From Variovorax davisae (lineage in GTDB: Bacteria; Pseudomonadota; Gammaproteobacteria; Burkholderiales; Burkholderiaceae_C), in contig NZ_JASZYS010000004.1 in assembly GCF_030316845.1 (NCBI RefSeq), positions 414,926 through 478,925 on the forward strand: a DNA stretch of 64,000 bases. Reading direction: 5' to 3'. The notes beneath the pieces are model-generated. The model saw only the letters and a program-made list of their open reading frames with translations. It made no database searches and was not told the origin of the DNA. Below are positions 1 to 9,331 of the stretch, one piece after another. How positions within the stretch are numbered: position 1 is the first letter of the stretch; the number at the start of each line of letters is the position of its first letter. The position numbers were made by a program, and so were the translations under genes.

Positions 1-2
1 TT

Positions 3-536
3 TTCGGCGGCCATGGCTTCATCGCCGACAACGGCGTCGAGCAGCATCTGCGCGATGCCCGGATCATTCCGCTGTACGAAGGCGCCAACGGCATCCAGGC
101 GATGGACCTGCTGGGTCGCAAGGTGCTGGCCGATGGGGGCGCGGGGCTCGGCCTGTTCCTCGATGCGGTCGAGCAGTTCGCACAGCCGCAGGACGATGGC
201 CCGTGCGAGTTCGCCGAGCCCCTGAGCGACGTGGTGGCGTTGGCGCGGCGCGCGGCGCGCGAGCAGATCGAGCGGGCCGCGCTCGACCCCCATGCGGCCG
301 GCGCCGCCGCGATACCGTTCCTGCGCCTGATCGGCCATGTCGCACTGGCCTGGATGTGGGCGCGCATGGCGGCGGTCGCGCAGGCGCGGCGAGCCAGCGA
401 CGACCCTCACTACCGCGCCAAGCTGGCCACCGCGCGTTTCTACTTCGAGCGACTGCTGCCCGAGACGCAGTCGCTGGCGGTGGTGCTGGCTGCGGACGCG
501 TCGGACTGGACCGCAGGCGAACTGGACTGGCTCTGA
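3..536 (+). CDS. Acyl-CoA dehydrogenase, C-terminal part (gene starts before the window)
   Basis: The first 178 codons visible continue an open frame from before the window. They contain the end of the acyl-CoA dehydrogenase fold (FGGHGFI, then RDARIIPLYEGANGIQ), where the Glu of YEG is the usual catalytic base. A roughly 130-residue helical extension follows, as in the long DmdC/AidB-like acyl-CoA dehydrogenases with a C-terminal domain. Such enzymes oxidise acyl-CoA thioesters to 2-enoyl-CoA with FAD and pass electrons to ETF in the cytoplasm. The substrate cannot be told from this fragment. The family call is firm; the DmdC-like subfamily is inference. Confidence 0.85.
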   Translation, partial: FGGHGFIADNGVEQHLRDARIIPLYEGANGIQAMDLLGRKVLADGGAGLGLFLDAVEQFAQPQDDGPCEFAEPLSDVVALARRAAREQIERAALDPHAAGAAAIPFLRLIGHVALAWMWARMAAVAQARRASDDPHYRAKLATARFYFERLLPETQSLAVVLAADASDWTAGELDWL

Positions 537-563
537 AGCGGTGCGGTGCCAGCCGTCATCGCG

Positions 564-1208
564 CTAGCCGTGCGCATGCCACAGCACCGCGAAGAAGTGG
601 CAGGCACTGCCCGCCAGCACGAACAGGTGCCAGACGAAATGCGCGAAGCGCACCTTGTTGTCGAACAGGAACACCACGGCGCCGGCCGTGTAGGCCAGGC
701 CGCCCGCCACCAGCCAGGCCAGTCCCGAGCTCGACATGCGTTCGTAGAGCGGCACCGCGGCCGCCACCGCCATCCAGCCCATCGCGACATACAGGCCGGT
801 CGACCACAGCGGATGCCGCAGCCGGTTGAAAAGCTTGGCGGCCACGCCCAGCACGGCTGCGCTGCAGAGGGCGCCGAACAGCGTCCAGCCCCAGGGCCCG
901 CGCAGCACGCCGAACAGGAAGGGCATGTAGCTGCCGGCGATGAACAGGTAGATGGCCGCGTGGTCGAGCCGGTTGAACCAGGCCTTGGCACGGCCCTGCG
1001 GCAGGGCGTGGTACAGGGTCGACACGCCGTACAGCAGGATCATCGTGCCGGCGAAGAGGCTGGCACCCACCACCGCCGCCGCGCTCTGGCGCGAGGCGCT
1101 CCAGACCAGGATCGGCAGCGAGGCGATGGCCAGCAGCAGGCCCAGGCCGTGGCTCAGCGCGTTCATGATTTCTTCGGCGACCGTCTGGTCGCGATCGGCG
1201 ACACGCAT
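564..1208 (-). CDS. Hemolysin III / PAQR family integral membrane protein
   Basis: A 214-residue, almost wholly hydrophobic protein with about seven membrane segments. The PAQR/HlyIII signature residues are present: STLYHAL in the second segment, DHAAIYLFIAGSYMP after it, and a C-terminal HFVWHLFVLAGSACH, which together supply the Ser/His/Asp/His metal-binding set. Bacterial family members are mostly of unknown role despite the hemolysin name; eukaryotic PAQRs act as receptors or ceramidases. It starts 10 bases after the SPFH gene stop on the same strand, so it is probably the last gene of an nfeD-SPFH-hlyIII transcript. Confidence 0.9.
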   Translation of the reverse strand: MRVADRDQTVAEEIMNALSHGLGLLLAIASLPILVWSASRQSAAAVVGASLFAGTMILLYGVSTLYHALPQGRAKAWFNRLDHAAIYLFIAGSYMPFLFGVLRGPWGWTLFGALCSAAVLGVAAKLFNRLRHPLWSTGLYVAMGWMAVAAAVPLYERMSSSGLAWLVAGGLAYTAGAVVFLFDNKVRFAHFVWHLFVLAGSACHFFAVLWHAHG

Positions 1209-1218
1209 GGCGGGCTCC

Positions 1219-2130
1219 TCAGGCGGCCGGGCCCTTGACCATCGCCATCGCCGAGCTGATGAGCGTCGACACCTCGGTCATGTTGCTCGGCACGATCAGC
1301 GTCGCCTTCGACTTGTCGGCCACCTTGCCGAAGGCCTGCAGCGCTTCCTCGGCCACCTTGAGCTGCACCGCCGAATGGCCGCCGGGCTTTTCGATCGCCT
1401 CGGCGATCCGGGCGATGGCGCCGGCCGTGGCCTCGGCCACGGCGCTGATGGCCGCCGCCTCGCCCTGCGCCTTGTTCACCACCGCCTGCTTCTCGCCTTC
1501 GGAACGCGCGATGGCGGCCTCGCGCTCGCCGGTCGCGATGTTGATCTGCTCCTGGCGGCGGCCTTCGGAGGCCGCGATCAGCGCGCGCTTCTCGCGCTCG
1601 GCCGTGATCTGCGACTGCATCGCGTGCAGGATCTCCTTCGGCGGCGTCAGGTCCTTGATCTCGTAGCGCAGCACTTTCACGCCCCAGTTGAGCGCGGCCT
1701 CGTCGATCGCGGCCACCACCTGGGCGTTGATGATGTCGCGTTCCTCGAAGGTCTTGTCGAGTTCGAGCTTGCCGATCACGCTGCGCAGCGAGGTCTGGGC
1801 CAGCTGCGTGACCGCGGTGATGTAGTTCGACGAGCCGTAGCTCGCGCGCATCGGGTCGGTGACCTGGAAATAGAGGATGCCGTCGACCGTGAGCTGGGTG
1901 TTGTCGCGCGTGATGCAGACCTGGCTCGGGACATCGAGCGGCACTTCCTTCAGGCTGTGGCGATAGGCCACGCGGTCGATGAAGGGCACCAGGAAGTTGG
2001 CCCCCGGCAGCAGCGTGGCGTGGAACTTGCCCATGCGCTCGACCACCCACGCATGCTGCTGGGGAACGAACTTGACGGCGCGGGCGACGAACAGGATGGC
2101 GACGACAAGGAGAACGAGGGAGACTTCCAT
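1219..2130 (-). CDS. SPFH/Band 7 domain membrane protein (stomatin/QmcA-like)
   Basis: A 303-residue protein with one N-terminal membrane segment (residues 2-17), a Band 7/SPFH domain (about 20-190, including VPQQHAWVVERMGKF and IKDLTPPKEI), then an Ala/Glu/Lys-rich coiled coil with EREKRALI and GEREAAIARSEGEKQAV, and a short C-terminal tail. Such proteins oligomerise in membrane microdomains and often pair with NfeD proteins, as here: the nfeD gene lies just upstream with a 41-base gap. The start chosen is the ATG giving MEVSLVLL, because it places the membrane segment at the N-terminus. The family is clear; the exact role is not. Confidence 0.9.
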   Translation of the reverse strand: MEVSLVLLVVAILFVARAVKFVPQQHAWVVERMGKFHATLLPGANFLVPFIDRVAYRHSLKEVPLDVPSQVCITRDNTQLTVDGILYFQVTDPMRASYGSSNYITAVTQLAQTSLRSVIGKLELDKTFEERDIINAQVVAAIDEAALNWGVKVLRYEIKDLTPPKEILHAMQSQITAEREKRALIAASEGRRQEQINIATGEREAAIARSEGEKQAVVNKAQGEAAAISAVAEATAGAIARIAEAIEKPGGHSAVQLKVAEEALQAFGKVADKSKATLIVPSNMTEVSTLISSAMAMVKGPAA

Positions 2131-2171
2131 GAGGACTTTCTTTCGGTGGATAGAGGCGGGCCGGTGGCGCA

Positions 2172-2588
2172 TCAGCCGATGAACGCGACGACCAGGACAT
2201 TGCCCTGCACGTCGACGATGCGGTGCAGGCCGGGCGCGGTCGGCCCGTCGGACGCCGGCTTGACCTGCCAGGTGGCGCCGCGGTAGCGGACCTCGGCCGT
2301 CCGGCCCTCGCTCCAGGCCGGCACCGTGACCTGTTCGCCGACGTCGATCTGCACGTCGGACAGGCGCGCCTTTGGGCGCCGCGACGCGCGCAGGTACCAG
2401 CCGCCGACGAAGGCCATGCAGGCCACGGCGGCGCAGACGATCTGCGTCGGCATCGCGGCGCCGAGGTGGGCGGCCAGCGCGCCGACCGCGAAGCCGATCG
2501 CCACCAGCAGGGCATAGATGGTGCCGGTCACCAGTTCGAGGGCGACCAGTGCGAAGGTCATCAACCACCAGAGCGTGGGGGCCGTCAT
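2172..2588 (-). CDS. NfeD family membrane protein
   Basis: A 138-residue protein with two or three membrane segments (residues 5-70) followed by a soluble domain of about 65 residues with the NfeD OB-fold pattern (VGEQVTVPAWSEGRTAEVRYRG, then ending VQGNVLVVAF). It is the short form without the ClpP-like protease domain. It lies directly upstream of the SPFH gene, the standard NfeD-stomatin pairing. An AAAAGG sequence sits six bases before the ATG at 2588 but abuts the ATG at 2594, so 2588 is preferred; the difference is two residues. Confidence 0.85.
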   Translation of the reverse strand: MTAPTLWWLMTFALVALELVTGTIYALLVAIGFAVGALAAHLGAAMPTQIVCAAVACMAFVGGWYLRASRRPKARLSDVQIDVGEQVTVPAWSEGRTAEVRYRGATWQVKPASDGPTAPGLHRIVDVQGNVLVVAFIG

Positions 2589-2825
2589 GTGCATCCTTTT
2601 CTTCGCCGGGCAGCGGCGTGCCGCGAGGATAGCCCGTCGCTCGGTCCCCGCCGGGCGGGCAGGGCCATGCGATCTGCCGCCGAGACGCTTCTTGCGCTGG
2701 ATCAGCAAAATTCGACGACGGCCCCACGCGCCGTGCGGGGGTGCGAGAGGAGGTGCCGGTCACACCTACGTTACACTCCGCGCCGCTTGCAGCTTGCGTC
2801 GCAGGCTGCGCCGCCATAGGCAAAC

Positions 2826-3248
2826 ATGGCGAAAACCATCCATAGGAAATTTGAAGTGAACCGTATCGAACTGGTCGAGAAGATCGCCACCACGCACAAC
2901 GTCAGCAAGGCCGAAGCCGCACGCATCCTGGAAACCATCACCGGCTCCATCGTCGCTGCAGTGAAAAAGGGCGACCCGGTCCAGCTGATCGGCTTCGGCA
3001 CCTTCAAGCAAGTGGCACGCGCTGCGCGCACCGGCTTCAACCCCCAGGCTGGCGCAGCGATCAAGATCGCCGCCCAGAAGGTGCCGAAGTTCGTGCCGGG
3101 CGCTGCCTTCAAGGCCGCCGTCGACCCCAAGGCCGCCAAGCGCAAGGCCGACAAGGCCGCCGCCAAGCCGGTGGCCAAGAAGGCTGCACCGGCCAAGAAG
3201 GCCGCCGCGACCAAGGCCGCTGCACCAGCCAAGAAGGCCCGCAAGTAA
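2826..3248 (+). CDS. HU-family DNA-binding protein with Lys/Ala-rich C-terminal tail
   Basis: A 140-residue nucleoid protein. Residues about 8-95 are an HU/IHF domain: KAEAARILETI in the dimerisation helices and the flexible DNA-binding arm around GFGTFKQVARAARTG. Residues about 100-140 are a low-complexity tail of repeated KAAAKP and PAKKA units resembling histone H1, seen in several Burkholderiales HU proteins. The tail should add non-specific DNA binding or compaction. The gene is monocistronic, with a strong terminator 23 bases after the stop. The HU domain is certain; the effect of the tail is inferred from its charge. Confidence 0.93.
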   Translation: MAKTIHRKFEVNRIELVEKIATTHNVSKAEAARILETITGSIVAAVKKGDPVQLIGFGTFKQVARAARTGFNPQAGAAIKIAAQKVPKFVPGAAFKAAVDPKAAKRKADKAAAKPVAKKAAPAKKAAATKAAAPAKKARK

Positions 3249-3270
3249 GCCTGGATGACGGCAAAGAAAA

Positions 3271-3294
3271 ACGGCCCCTCGGGGCCGTTTTTTT
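3271..3294 (+). terminator. Rho-independent terminator after the HU gene
   Basis: ACGGCCCC-TC-GGGGCCGT forms a perfect eight-pair stem and is followed by a run of seven T. It lies 23 bases after the HU stop codon. A run of A before the stem could let it act also for the minus-strand gene ending at 3310, but that gene stops downstream of the stem on its own strand by only about 15 bases. Confidence 0.9.
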
Positions 3295-3309
3295 GTGGCT
3301 GCGCGGCGG

Positions 3310-3567
3310 CTAGAAGTCCTCGCTGCCCAGGCAGATCGCGCGGGCCGGATTCTCGCGGTAACGGGCGGTGGCCCGGGCGTCGATCGAGTCGGCGTTGCGC
3401 GCATAAGCCTGGACCAGGTCGGCGTCGCGGCCTTCGGGGGCGTGGAAGCGGTCGTGCAGCGCCTCCTCGTCGATCCGGGCGATGATCCGGGCCCCGTCGA
3501 AGCCGTCGGGATAGATGGCGAACTGGACGCTGCCGGTCGCGGGATGGAAGATCGCTTCTGAAGCCAT
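3310..3567 (-). CDS. Small protein resembling the DUF1488 family
   Basis: An 85-residue acidic protein without signal peptide or membrane segment. The layout (a short strand AIFHPATGSVQFAIYPDGFDGARIIARI followed by EEALHDRF and a C-terminal helix) resembles DUF1488 proteins, which are small, widespread in proteobacteria and uncharacterised. It converges on the HU gene and is divergent from the secreted protein at 3772. The DUF1488 assignment is from general pattern and is moderate; no function can be given. Confidence 0.6.
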   Translation of the reverse strand: MASEAIFHPATGSVQFAIYPDGFDGARIIARIDEEALHDRFHAPEGRDADLVQAYARNADSIDARATARYRENPARAICLGSEDF

Positions 3568-3610
3568 GATGGCGCTGGGTCTGTAACGGGTTGTGGCAGT
3601 ATCGCGTGTC

Positions 3611-3639
3611 TTGTGACTTTCCGATACAAGCCCTATGGT
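3611..3639 (+). promoter_or_regulatory. Possible sigma70-type promoter
   Basis: TTGTGA and TATGGT separated by exactly 17 bases, each matching four of six consensus positions, lie about 130 bases before the secreted protein gene at 3772. This is a pattern match only. Confidence 0.3.
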
Positions 3640-3771
3640 CTAGTCCGCGAGCAAGATGCGGACCAAATCACAGAGGCCGTCACAATTTGATGCCAGCCTG
3701 AGGCGCGTCCGCGGCTGAACTTGCCGTCCGGCCCGGAGTCCTACCCGGCCTTTTTCCTGTCCGATTCCCCC

Positions 3772-4287
3772 ATGCATCGCTTCCTGTCGAAACCGGTCCG
3801 CGCGCTCGCCGGCCTTGCCTTGCTGTCGGCCGCGCAGGCCGGCTCGGCCCAGGGCCTGCCGCCCGGCGTGCGGCTGGGCATGTCGGCCGACGAACTGCAG
3901 GCGGCGCTGCCGGGTGCCGAGCGGGTGCCGCGGCCGCAACGCCTGGCCGGTGGCCTCGCCGGGGCCTGGCGGGCCGCGCCGACGCAGCTCGCAGGGCTGT
4001 CTTTCGAGCCGGTGTTCTTCTTCGCCGGCGGCCAGCTGCGGCGCGTGGAGTGGGTCGCCGCGACCGCTTCGGCGCCCGATCTGGGGGCCGCGGCCTTTGC
4101 CGAGATCGTCGCCTGGGGCCGCGACCGCTTCGGCCCCGAACTCGGCTCGAACGACCCGGGCAGCGCCTCTGCAGCCTGGGTGCAGGGCGATTGCGACGTC
4201 TACGCCCAGCGCATCAGCGATCCGCGCCATGCCAGCGTCCGGCTGGTCTACAAGGCGCGCCAGCTCAAGGACGCGAGCGAACTCTGA
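3772..4287 (+). CDS. Exported protein of unknown function
   Basis: A 171-residue protein with a signal peptide (basic MHRFLSKPVR, hydrophobic core, cleavage after AGSAQ or AGSA near residue 25). The mature part begins with LPPGVRLGMSADELQAALPGAERV, a segment that looks like the SmpA/BamE-style or DUF-type strand-helix element seen in small periplasmic proteins, and it holds a central FFFAGGQLRRVEW strand pair. The start is the ATG that gives the complete signal peptide. I do not recognise a functional family. It converges on ureG with a 14-base gap. Confidence 0.65.
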   Translation: MHRFLSKPVRALAGLALLSAAQAGSAQGLPPGVRLGMSADELQAALPGAERVPRPQRLAGGLAGAWRAAPTQLAGLSFEPVFFFAGGQLRRVEWVAATASAPDLGAAAFAEIVAWGRDRFGPELGSNDPGSASAAWVQGDCDVYAQRISDPRHASVRLVYKARQLKDASEL

Positions 4288-4301
4288 GCCGGGCGGGCCG
4301 A

Positions 4302-4952
4302 TCAGGCTTCGGCCAGCATCCCGCGTTCTTCGATGAAGGCCACCACCTCGGCCAGGCCGCTGCGGGTCTTGAGGTTGGTCATCACGAAGGGACGCTGCTT
4401 GCGCATGCGCCTGGTGTCGGCTTCCATCACGCCGAGGTCGGCCCCGACATGGGGCGCGAGGTCGGTCTTGTTGATGACGAACAGGTCGCTCTTGGTGATG
4501 CCGGGGCCGCCCTTGCGCGGGATCTTCTCGCCGGCCGCGACGTCGATCACGTAGATCGTCAGGTCGGACAGCTCGGGGCTGAAGGTGGCCGCCAGGTTGT
4601 CGCCGCCCGATTCGACGAACACCACGTCGGCATCGGGGAACTGCGCCAGCATGCGGTCGATGGCCTCGAGGTTGATCGACGCATCTTCCCGGATCGCGGT
4701 GTGCGGGCAGCCGCCGGTTTCCACGCCCATGATGCGTTCGGCCGGCAGCGCGCCGGCGACCGTCAGCAGGCGCTGGTCTTCCTTGGTGTAGATGTCGTTG
4801 GTGATCGCGATCAGGTCGTACTTGTCACGCATGGACTTGCACAGCATCTCGAGCAGCGTGGTCTTGCCGGAGCCGACCGGGCCGCCGATGCCCACGCGCA
4901 GCGGCGGCAGCTTCTTGGTGCGGTGGGGGATGTGGTGGAGGGCGGAGGACAT
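4302..4952 (-). CDS. ureG: Urease accessory GTPase UreG
   Basis: A 216-residue SIMIBI-class GTPase that delivers nickel to apo-urease in the UreD-UreF-UreG complex. It shows the P-loop GGPVGSGKT at residues 23-31, the nickel-binding CPH motif in [13 protein letters not shown], the [10 protein letters not shown] segment, and the guanine-specificity motif NKTD. Its length is normal. It is the last gene of the urease operon, 14 bases after ureF. No defect is visible. Confidence 0.98.
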   Translation of the reverse strand: MSSALHHIPHRTKKLPPLRVGIGGPVGSGKTTLLEMLCKSMRDKYDLIAITNDIYTKEDQRLLTVAGALPAERIMGVETGGCPHTAIREDASINLEAIDRMLAQFPDADVVFVESGGDNLAATFSPELSDLTIYVIDVAAGEKIPRKGGPGITKSDLFVINKTDLAPHVGADLGVMEADTRRMRKQRPFVMTNLKTRSGLAEVVAFIEERGMLAEA

Positions 4953-4966
4953 GGTGGGGGACGGGT

Positions 4967-5656
4967 TTAGCTTCTGAAAAGGCGCGAGTACTGGGTTTCG
5001 TGGCGGGCGGACAGCACGGCGAGCATGGGCGAGAAGGCTTGCCGCTCGTCATCCGCCAGTGTGATCGCATGATCGACCGCCGGGGGAATTTCTGCCGCCA
5101 GCCGGCCGAGGATGCGTTGGCCGGCGCTCTGGCCGAGCGGCACCGCCTTGACCGCGGCGCCGATCATGTTCTCGGCCCAGCCGAAGGCGAAGGCCAGGCA
5201 GGCATCGCGCGCCGAGGCCTCGGTGCGGCTGGCGGCGAAGGCGAAGGCGATCGGATAGCTGGCGGGCAGGGTTTCGAAGACGGCCGCGGCGTCGGCATGG
5301 TGCAGCTTGAGCCATTCGACGAAGGAGCGGCCCATCTGCTCGGTCTGCAGCAGGAATTCGGCCGATTCGCGGGTCTGGAACACCCAGTCGTTGAGGGCGC
5401 GGATGCGGCCCGCGTCCGATTGCCGCCAGGCCGGGACGGCCTGCGCGACCACGGCCAGGTCGGCCCGGGCGAGCGCCAGGTGCAGCTGGTCGGCCAGCCA
5501 GTCGGAGACGGTGGGCTCGGTCGCAATGCCGGCGCCGTCGATGGCCGCCTCCAGCCCTTCGGAGTAGGAGAAGCCGCCGACCGGGAGCGCCGGCGAAGCC
5601 AGCCAGATCAGCTGCAGCAGGCTGCTGGCGGGCAGGGCGGCCGGCGCATCAGCCAT
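4967..5656 (-). CDS. ureF: Urease accessory protein UreF
   Basis: A 229-residue all-helical protein with the typical UreF opening [21 protein letters not shown]. It also has the conserved C-terminal pattern [14 protein letters not shown]. UreF bridges UreD and UreG during urease activation. Its ATG shares one base with the ureE stop (TGATG), implying translational coupling. Its usual partner UreD is not encoded in this window. Confidence 0.96.
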   Translation of the reverse strand: MADAPAALPASSLLQLIWLASPALPVGGFSYSEGLEAAIDGAGIATEPTVSDWLADQLHLALARADLAVVAQAVPAWRQSDAGRIRALNDWVFQTRESAEFLLQTEQMGRSFVEWLKLHHADAAAVFETLPASYPIAFAFAASRTEASARDACLAFAFGWAENMIGAAVKAVPLGQSAGQRILGRLAAEIPPAVDHAITLADDERQAFSPMLAVLSARHETQYSRLFRS

Positions 5657-6243
5657 CAGTGCGAGTGGCCGTGGGAATGGTCGTGGTCGTGGTCATGCGC
5701 GTGGCCCGCCTGCGACCCTGCATACGCATCCGGATGCAGCACCGGCCCGACGGGCGCCGCGCCGTGCGCATGCCCATGGCCGCCGCCGTGGGCGCCGTAG
5801 GCTCCGCCTTCGGGCTCGAAGGCTTCCTCGGCCTCGCGCACGATCAGGTGCATCGAGCGCAGCATGGCGGCCAGCACGTGGTCGGGCTCGATCTTCAGGT
5901 GGTCGGGCTTGAGCTCGATCGGCACGTGCCGGTTGCCCAGGTGGTAGGCCGCGCGCATCAGGTCGAACGGCGTGCCGTGGGCGCTGCAGTGCGTGATGAC
6001 CAGCACCGGCTGCGGCGCGGCCACGACCTTGACCAGCGAGCCGTCCTCGGCCACCAGCACGTCGCCACCGCGCACGGCGGTGCCACGCGGCAGGAAGACG
6101 CCGATCTGGCGGCCTTGCGAATCGGTGGTGTCGAAGCGGCTCTTCTGGCGCACGTCCCAGTCGAGTTCGACGGTGGCGGCGCGCTTGAGCAGGACGGCCG
6201 CGAGGCCGCCGCCCTGGGGCATGAGTTTGTTGGCTGTGAGCAT
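5656..6243 (-). CDS. ureE: Urease nickel chaperone UreE with His-rich tail
   Basis: A 195-residue metallochaperone. The N-terminal peptide-binding domain (about 1-75) carries [19 protein letters not shown] and the C-terminal metal-binding domain the dimer-interface His of [14 protein letters not shown] and the segment [17 protein letters not shown]. The final 50 residues are unusually rich in His, with [10 protein letters not shown] and a terminal [13 protein letters not shown], as in the His-tailed Klebsiella-type UreE that stores several nickel ions. The start at MLTANKLM is chosen because upstream in-frame residues do not fit the family. Confidence 0.95.
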   Translation of the reverse strand: MLTANKLMPQGGGLAAVLLKRAATVELDWDVRQKSRFDTTDSQGRQIGVFLPRGTAVRGGDVLVAEDGSLVKVVAAPQPVLVITHCSAHGTPFDLMRAAYHLGNRHVPIELKPDHLKIEPDHVLAAMLRSMHLIVREAEEAFEPEGGAYGAHGGGHGHAHGAAPVGPVLHPDAYAGSQAGHAHDHDHDHSHGHSH

Positions 6244-6300
6244 GACAGGCGAGAGGGTTCGGATAGGCGGATTGTCGATCCGCGCGCACCCCAACCGGGA

Positions 6301-8019
6301 CTAGAACAGAAAATACCGCTGCGTCATCGGCAGCGACACCGCCGGATCGCACACCAGCAGCTGCCCATCCGCGCGCACCGCGTAGGTCTGGTGGTCGATC
6401 TCCATCTTCGGCGTGAGCGCGTTGTGCACCATGTGCTGCTTGCGCACGCCGCGGACGTTCTTCACCGCGCTCAAGGTCTTGGCGAGGCCGTAGCGCTCGC
6501 CGATGCCCGCCGCCAGCCCGGCCTGCGAGACGAAGGTCAGCGAGCTCCTGGCGAGCGAGCCGCCATAGGCGCCGAACATCGGCCGGTAGTGCACCGGCTG
6601 CGGCGTCGGGATCGACGCGTTGGGGTCGCCCATCGCGGCCATCGCGATCGTGCCGCCCTTGATGATCGTGAAGGGCTTGACGCCGAAGAAGGCCGGCTTC
6701 CAGACCACCAGGTCGGCCCACTTGCCGACCTCGATGCTGCCGACCTCGTGGGCGATGCCGTGCGCCAGCGCCGGGTTGATCGTGTACTTGGCGACATAGC
6801 GCTTGGCGCGGAAGTTGTCGTTGCGAGCGTTGTCCTCGGGCAGCTTGCCGCGCTGGCCCTTCATCTTGTGGGCGGTCTGCCAGCAGCGGATCACGATCTC
6901 GCCGACCCGGCCCATGGCCTGGCTGTCGGAGCTGAACATGCTGATCGCGCCGAGGTCGTGCAGGATGTCCTCGGCCGCGATGGTCTCCTTGCGGATGCGG
7001 CTCTCGGCGAAGGCCAGGTCCTCGGGGATGCCGGCGTCCAGGTGGTGGCACACCATCAGCATGTCGACGTGCTCGTCGAGCGTGTTCACGGTGTAAGGCA
7101 TCGTCGGGTTGGTCGACGAGGGCAGGAAGTTGGCCTCGCCCACCACCCGCAGGATGTCGGGCGCATGGCCGCCGCCCGCACCCTCGGTATGGAAGGCGCA
7201 GATGCCGCGGCCCTTCACGGCGGCGATGGTGTTCTCGACGAAGCCCGATTCGTTGAGCGTGTCGCTGTGGATCGCGACCTGGGTGTCGGTGGCGTCGGCC
7301 ACGTCCAGGCAGTTGCTGATCGCCGATGGCGTGGTGCCCCAGTCCTCGTGCAGCTTGAGTCCGATCACGCCGGCGTCGATCTGCTCGTGCAGCGACGCCG
7401 GCAGGCTGGCGTTGCCCTTGCCGAGAAAGCCGAGGTTCATCGGAAAGGCGTCGGCCGCCTGCAGCATGCGCTCGATGTGCCAGGGGCCGGGCGTCGCGGT
7501 GGTCGCGAAGGTGCCGGTCGCGGGGCCGGTGCCGCCGCCGAGCATCGTCGTCACGCCGGAGGCCAGCGCCTCTTCGATCTGCTGCGGGCAGATGAAATGG
7601 ATGTGGCTGTCGATGCCGCCCGCGGTGACGATGTTGCCCTCGCAACTGATCACCTCTGTGCCGGCGCCGATCACGATGTCCACGCCCGGCTGCACGTCCG
7701 GGTTGCCGGCCTTGCCGATGGCGACGATGCGGCCGTCCTTCAGGCCGATGTCGGCCTTCACGATGCCCCAGTGGTCGAGGATCAGCGCATTGGTCATCAC
7801 GGTGTCGACCGTGCCTTCGGCGCGCGTGCGCTGGCCCTGCGCCATGCCGTCGCGGATGGTCTTGCCGCCGCCGAACTTGACTTCCTCGCCGTAGCCGCCG
7901 GCGTGCAGCGTGTAGTCTTCCTCGACCTCGATCACGAGGTCGGTGTCGGCCAGCCGCACGCGGTCGCCGACGGTGGGGCCGAAGATCTCGGCGTAGGCGC
8001 GTCGCCCGATGGTTGCCAT
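6301..8019 (-). CDS. ureC: Urease alpha subunit UreC
   Basis: The 572-residue catalytic subunit, of normal length. All nickel-site elements are visible: [14 protein letters not shown] (two His ligands), LKLHEDWG (the Lys that is carbamylated to bridge the nickels, near residue 220), AIHSDTLNE and [13 protein letters not shown] (His ligands), MVCHHLD (the mobile-flap active-site His region) and [11 protein letters not shown] (Asp ligand). It hydrolyses urea to ammonia and carbamate in the cytoplasm. It begins directly after the ureB stop with no spacer and is followed by ureE after 57 bases. Confidence 0.99.
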   Translation of the reverse strand: MATIGRRAYAEIFGPTVGDRVRLADTDLVIEVEEDYTLHAGGYGEEVKFGGGKTIRDGMAQGQRTRAEGTVDTVMTNALILDHWGIVKADIGLKDGRIVAIGKAGNPDVQPGVDIVIGAGTEVISCEGNIVTAGGIDSHIHFICPQQIEEALASGVTTMLGGGTGPATGTFATTATPGPWHIERMLQAADAFPMNLGFLGKGNASLPASLHEQIDAGVIGLKLHEDWGTTPSAISNCLDVADATDTQVAIHSDTLNESGFVENTIAAVKGRGICAFHTEGAGGGHAPDILRVVGEANFLPSSTNPTMPYTVNTLDEHVDMLMVCHHLDAGIPEDLAFAESRIRKETIAAEDILHDLGAISMFSSDSQAMGRVGEIVIRCWQTAHKMKGQRGKLPEDNARNDNFRAKRYVAKYTINPALAHGIAHEVGSIEVGKWADLVVWKPAFFGVKPFTIIKGGTIAMAAMGDPNASIPTPQPVHYRPMFGAYGGSLARSSLTFVSQAGLAAGIGERYGLAKTLSAVKNVRGVRKQHMVHNALTPKMEIDHQTYAVRADGQLLVCDPAVSLPMTQRYFLF

Positions 8020-8325
8020 TTACAGCTTTCCTTGCACGAGGCCGCGAAAGCCGTAGATCACGCGGTCACCCGAAAAATCGACCAGCTCGACCGTGCGCTG
8101 CTGGCCCGGCTCGAAGCGCACCGCCGTGCCCGAGGCGATGTTCAGCCGCATGCCGCGCGCGGCCTCGCGGTCGAAGCCCAGGGCGCCGTTGGTCTCGGCG
8201 AAGTGGTAGTGCGAGCCGACCTGGATCGGCCGGTCGGCGGTGTTCTGGACCACCAGCGTGATGGCGCGGCGGCCGGGGTTGAGGACGTGCGCGCCCTCGT
8301 CGGTGATGAGTTCGCCCGGGATCAT
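8020..8325 (-). CDS. ureB: Urease beta subunit UreB
   Basis: The 101-residue beta subunit, opening [19 protein letters not shown] and containing the family core [11 protein letters not shown] and [23 protein letters not shown]. It packs between UreA and UreC in the trimer of heterotrimers. It lies 9 bases after the HupE/UreJ gene and abuts ureC. Confidence 0.98.
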   Translation of the reverse strand: MIPGELITDEGAHVLNPGRRAITLVVQNTADRPIQVGSHYHFAETNGALGFDREAARGMRLNIASGTAVRFEPGQQRTVELVDFSGDRVIYGFRGLVQGKL

Positions 8326-8334
8326 CGATGCGCC

Positions 8335-8940
8335 TCAGGCCAGCGCGCCGCCGAGCAGCGCGACGCCGAACAGCGCCACCGCGGCGCCCGCGATGCGCGG
8401 CAGCCAGCGATGGCCGTGGCGCAGCGTCCAGCCGGCCGCGATGCCGGCTGCGTGCAGCAGCACGGTGGCGGCCAGCATGCCGGCCAGCGTCAGGGCGGCG
8501 CCCGATTCCCCGGCCAGTTCCTGGCCGTGCGCAACGCCATGGAAAACCGCGAAGACACCGACCAGCGCCGCGGCCGCGAGCGGCGGCAGGCGCCGTTGCG
8601 TGACGACGAGCAGGCCCAGCACCAGCAGGGAGGCCGCGATCATCGGCTCGACCGCAGGCAGCTGCACGCCGGACAGTCCGACCAGCGCGCCGGCCAGCAG
8701 CATCGTGGCGAAGCCCAGCGGCGCCCACAGCAGGTCGGGCCAGGCCCGGCGCGCGGTGAGGGCGCTCCAGAGGCCGACCGCCACCATCGCCGCCAGATGG
8801 TCGGCGCCGGTCAGCGGATGCATGAAGCCGGCGAGGAAGCCGTGGTGCAGGCCGGCGTCGACCCCGGTGTGGGCGCTGGCGGCCAGCGGCAGCGCGGCGA
8901 GCAGCAAGGCGAGGGCAGGTGCGGTGCGGGTGAGTCGCAT
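8335..8940 (-). CDS. ureJ: HupE/UreJ family metal permease
   Basis: A 201-residue membrane protein with a cleavable signal peptide and six further hydrophobic segments. The HupE/UreJ signature GFMHPLTGADHLAAM lies near residues 38-52 and supplies His and Asp residues thought to bind nickel; a second conserved element FHGVAHGQEL is in the fifth segment. Placement between ureA and ureB, as in other Burkholderiales, makes nickel uptake for urease the likely job. Transport itself is inferred from family and context. Confidence 0.92.
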   Translation of the reverse strand: MRLTRTAPALALLLAALPLAASAHTGVDAGLHHGFLAGFMHPLTGADHLAAMVAVGLWSALTARRAWPDLLWAPLGFATMLLAGALVGLSGVQLPAVEPMIAASLLVLGLLVVTQRRLPPLAAAALVGVFAVFHGVAHGQELAGESGAALTLAGMLAATVLLHAAGIAAGWTLRHGHRWLPRIAGAAVALFGVALLGGALA

Positions 8941-8975
8941 GGGGTGATGTCCTGGGTGTTGTTCGAATAGGTCGT

Positions 8976-9278
8976 TCAGACGATCGGCTGGTGCACGGTC
9001 ACCAGCTTGGTGCCGTCGGGAAAGGTGGCTTCGACCTGGATGTCCGGGATCATCTCGGCGATGCCGTCCATGACGTCGGCCCGGGTCAGCACGGCGCGGC
9101 CCTCGCTCATCAGGGCGGCGACGCTCTTGCCGTCGCGCGCGCCCTCCATCACCGCCGCCGAGATCAGGGCCACGGCCTCGGGGTAGTTGAGCTTGAGCCC
9201 GCGGGCCCGGCGCCGTTCGGCCAGCAGGGCGGCGGTGAAGATCAGCAGCTTGTCTTTTTCGCGCGGTGTGAGTTCCAT
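8976..9278 (-). CDS. ureA: Urease gamma subunit UreA
   Basis: The 100-residue gamma subunit, opening [23 protein letters not shown] and containing the family segment [24 protein letters not shown]. It is the first gene of the urease operon, with a good sigma54-like promoter motif 54-69 bases upstream. In most Burkholderiales ureD precedes ureA on the same strand; here the next gene upstream is divergent and unrelated to ureD. Confidence 0.98.
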   Translation of the reverse strand: MELTPREKDKLLIFTAALLAERRRARGLKLNYPEAVALISAAVMEGARDGKSVAALMSEGRAVLTRADVMDGIAEMIPDIQVEATFPDGTKLVTVHQPIV

Positions 9279-9331
9279 GGGTGCGGAGGTGGCGTCTGGG
9301 GGCAGGCCATTATTGGGCAGTCACCGATCGT

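Noticed and set aside
5659..8970. An 1,103-codon open frame on the plus strand opposite ureC, ureB and hupE
   Set aside because: It is the antisense shadow of GC-rich urease genes, has no family motif, and is rich in Arg, His and Ala as such shadows are.
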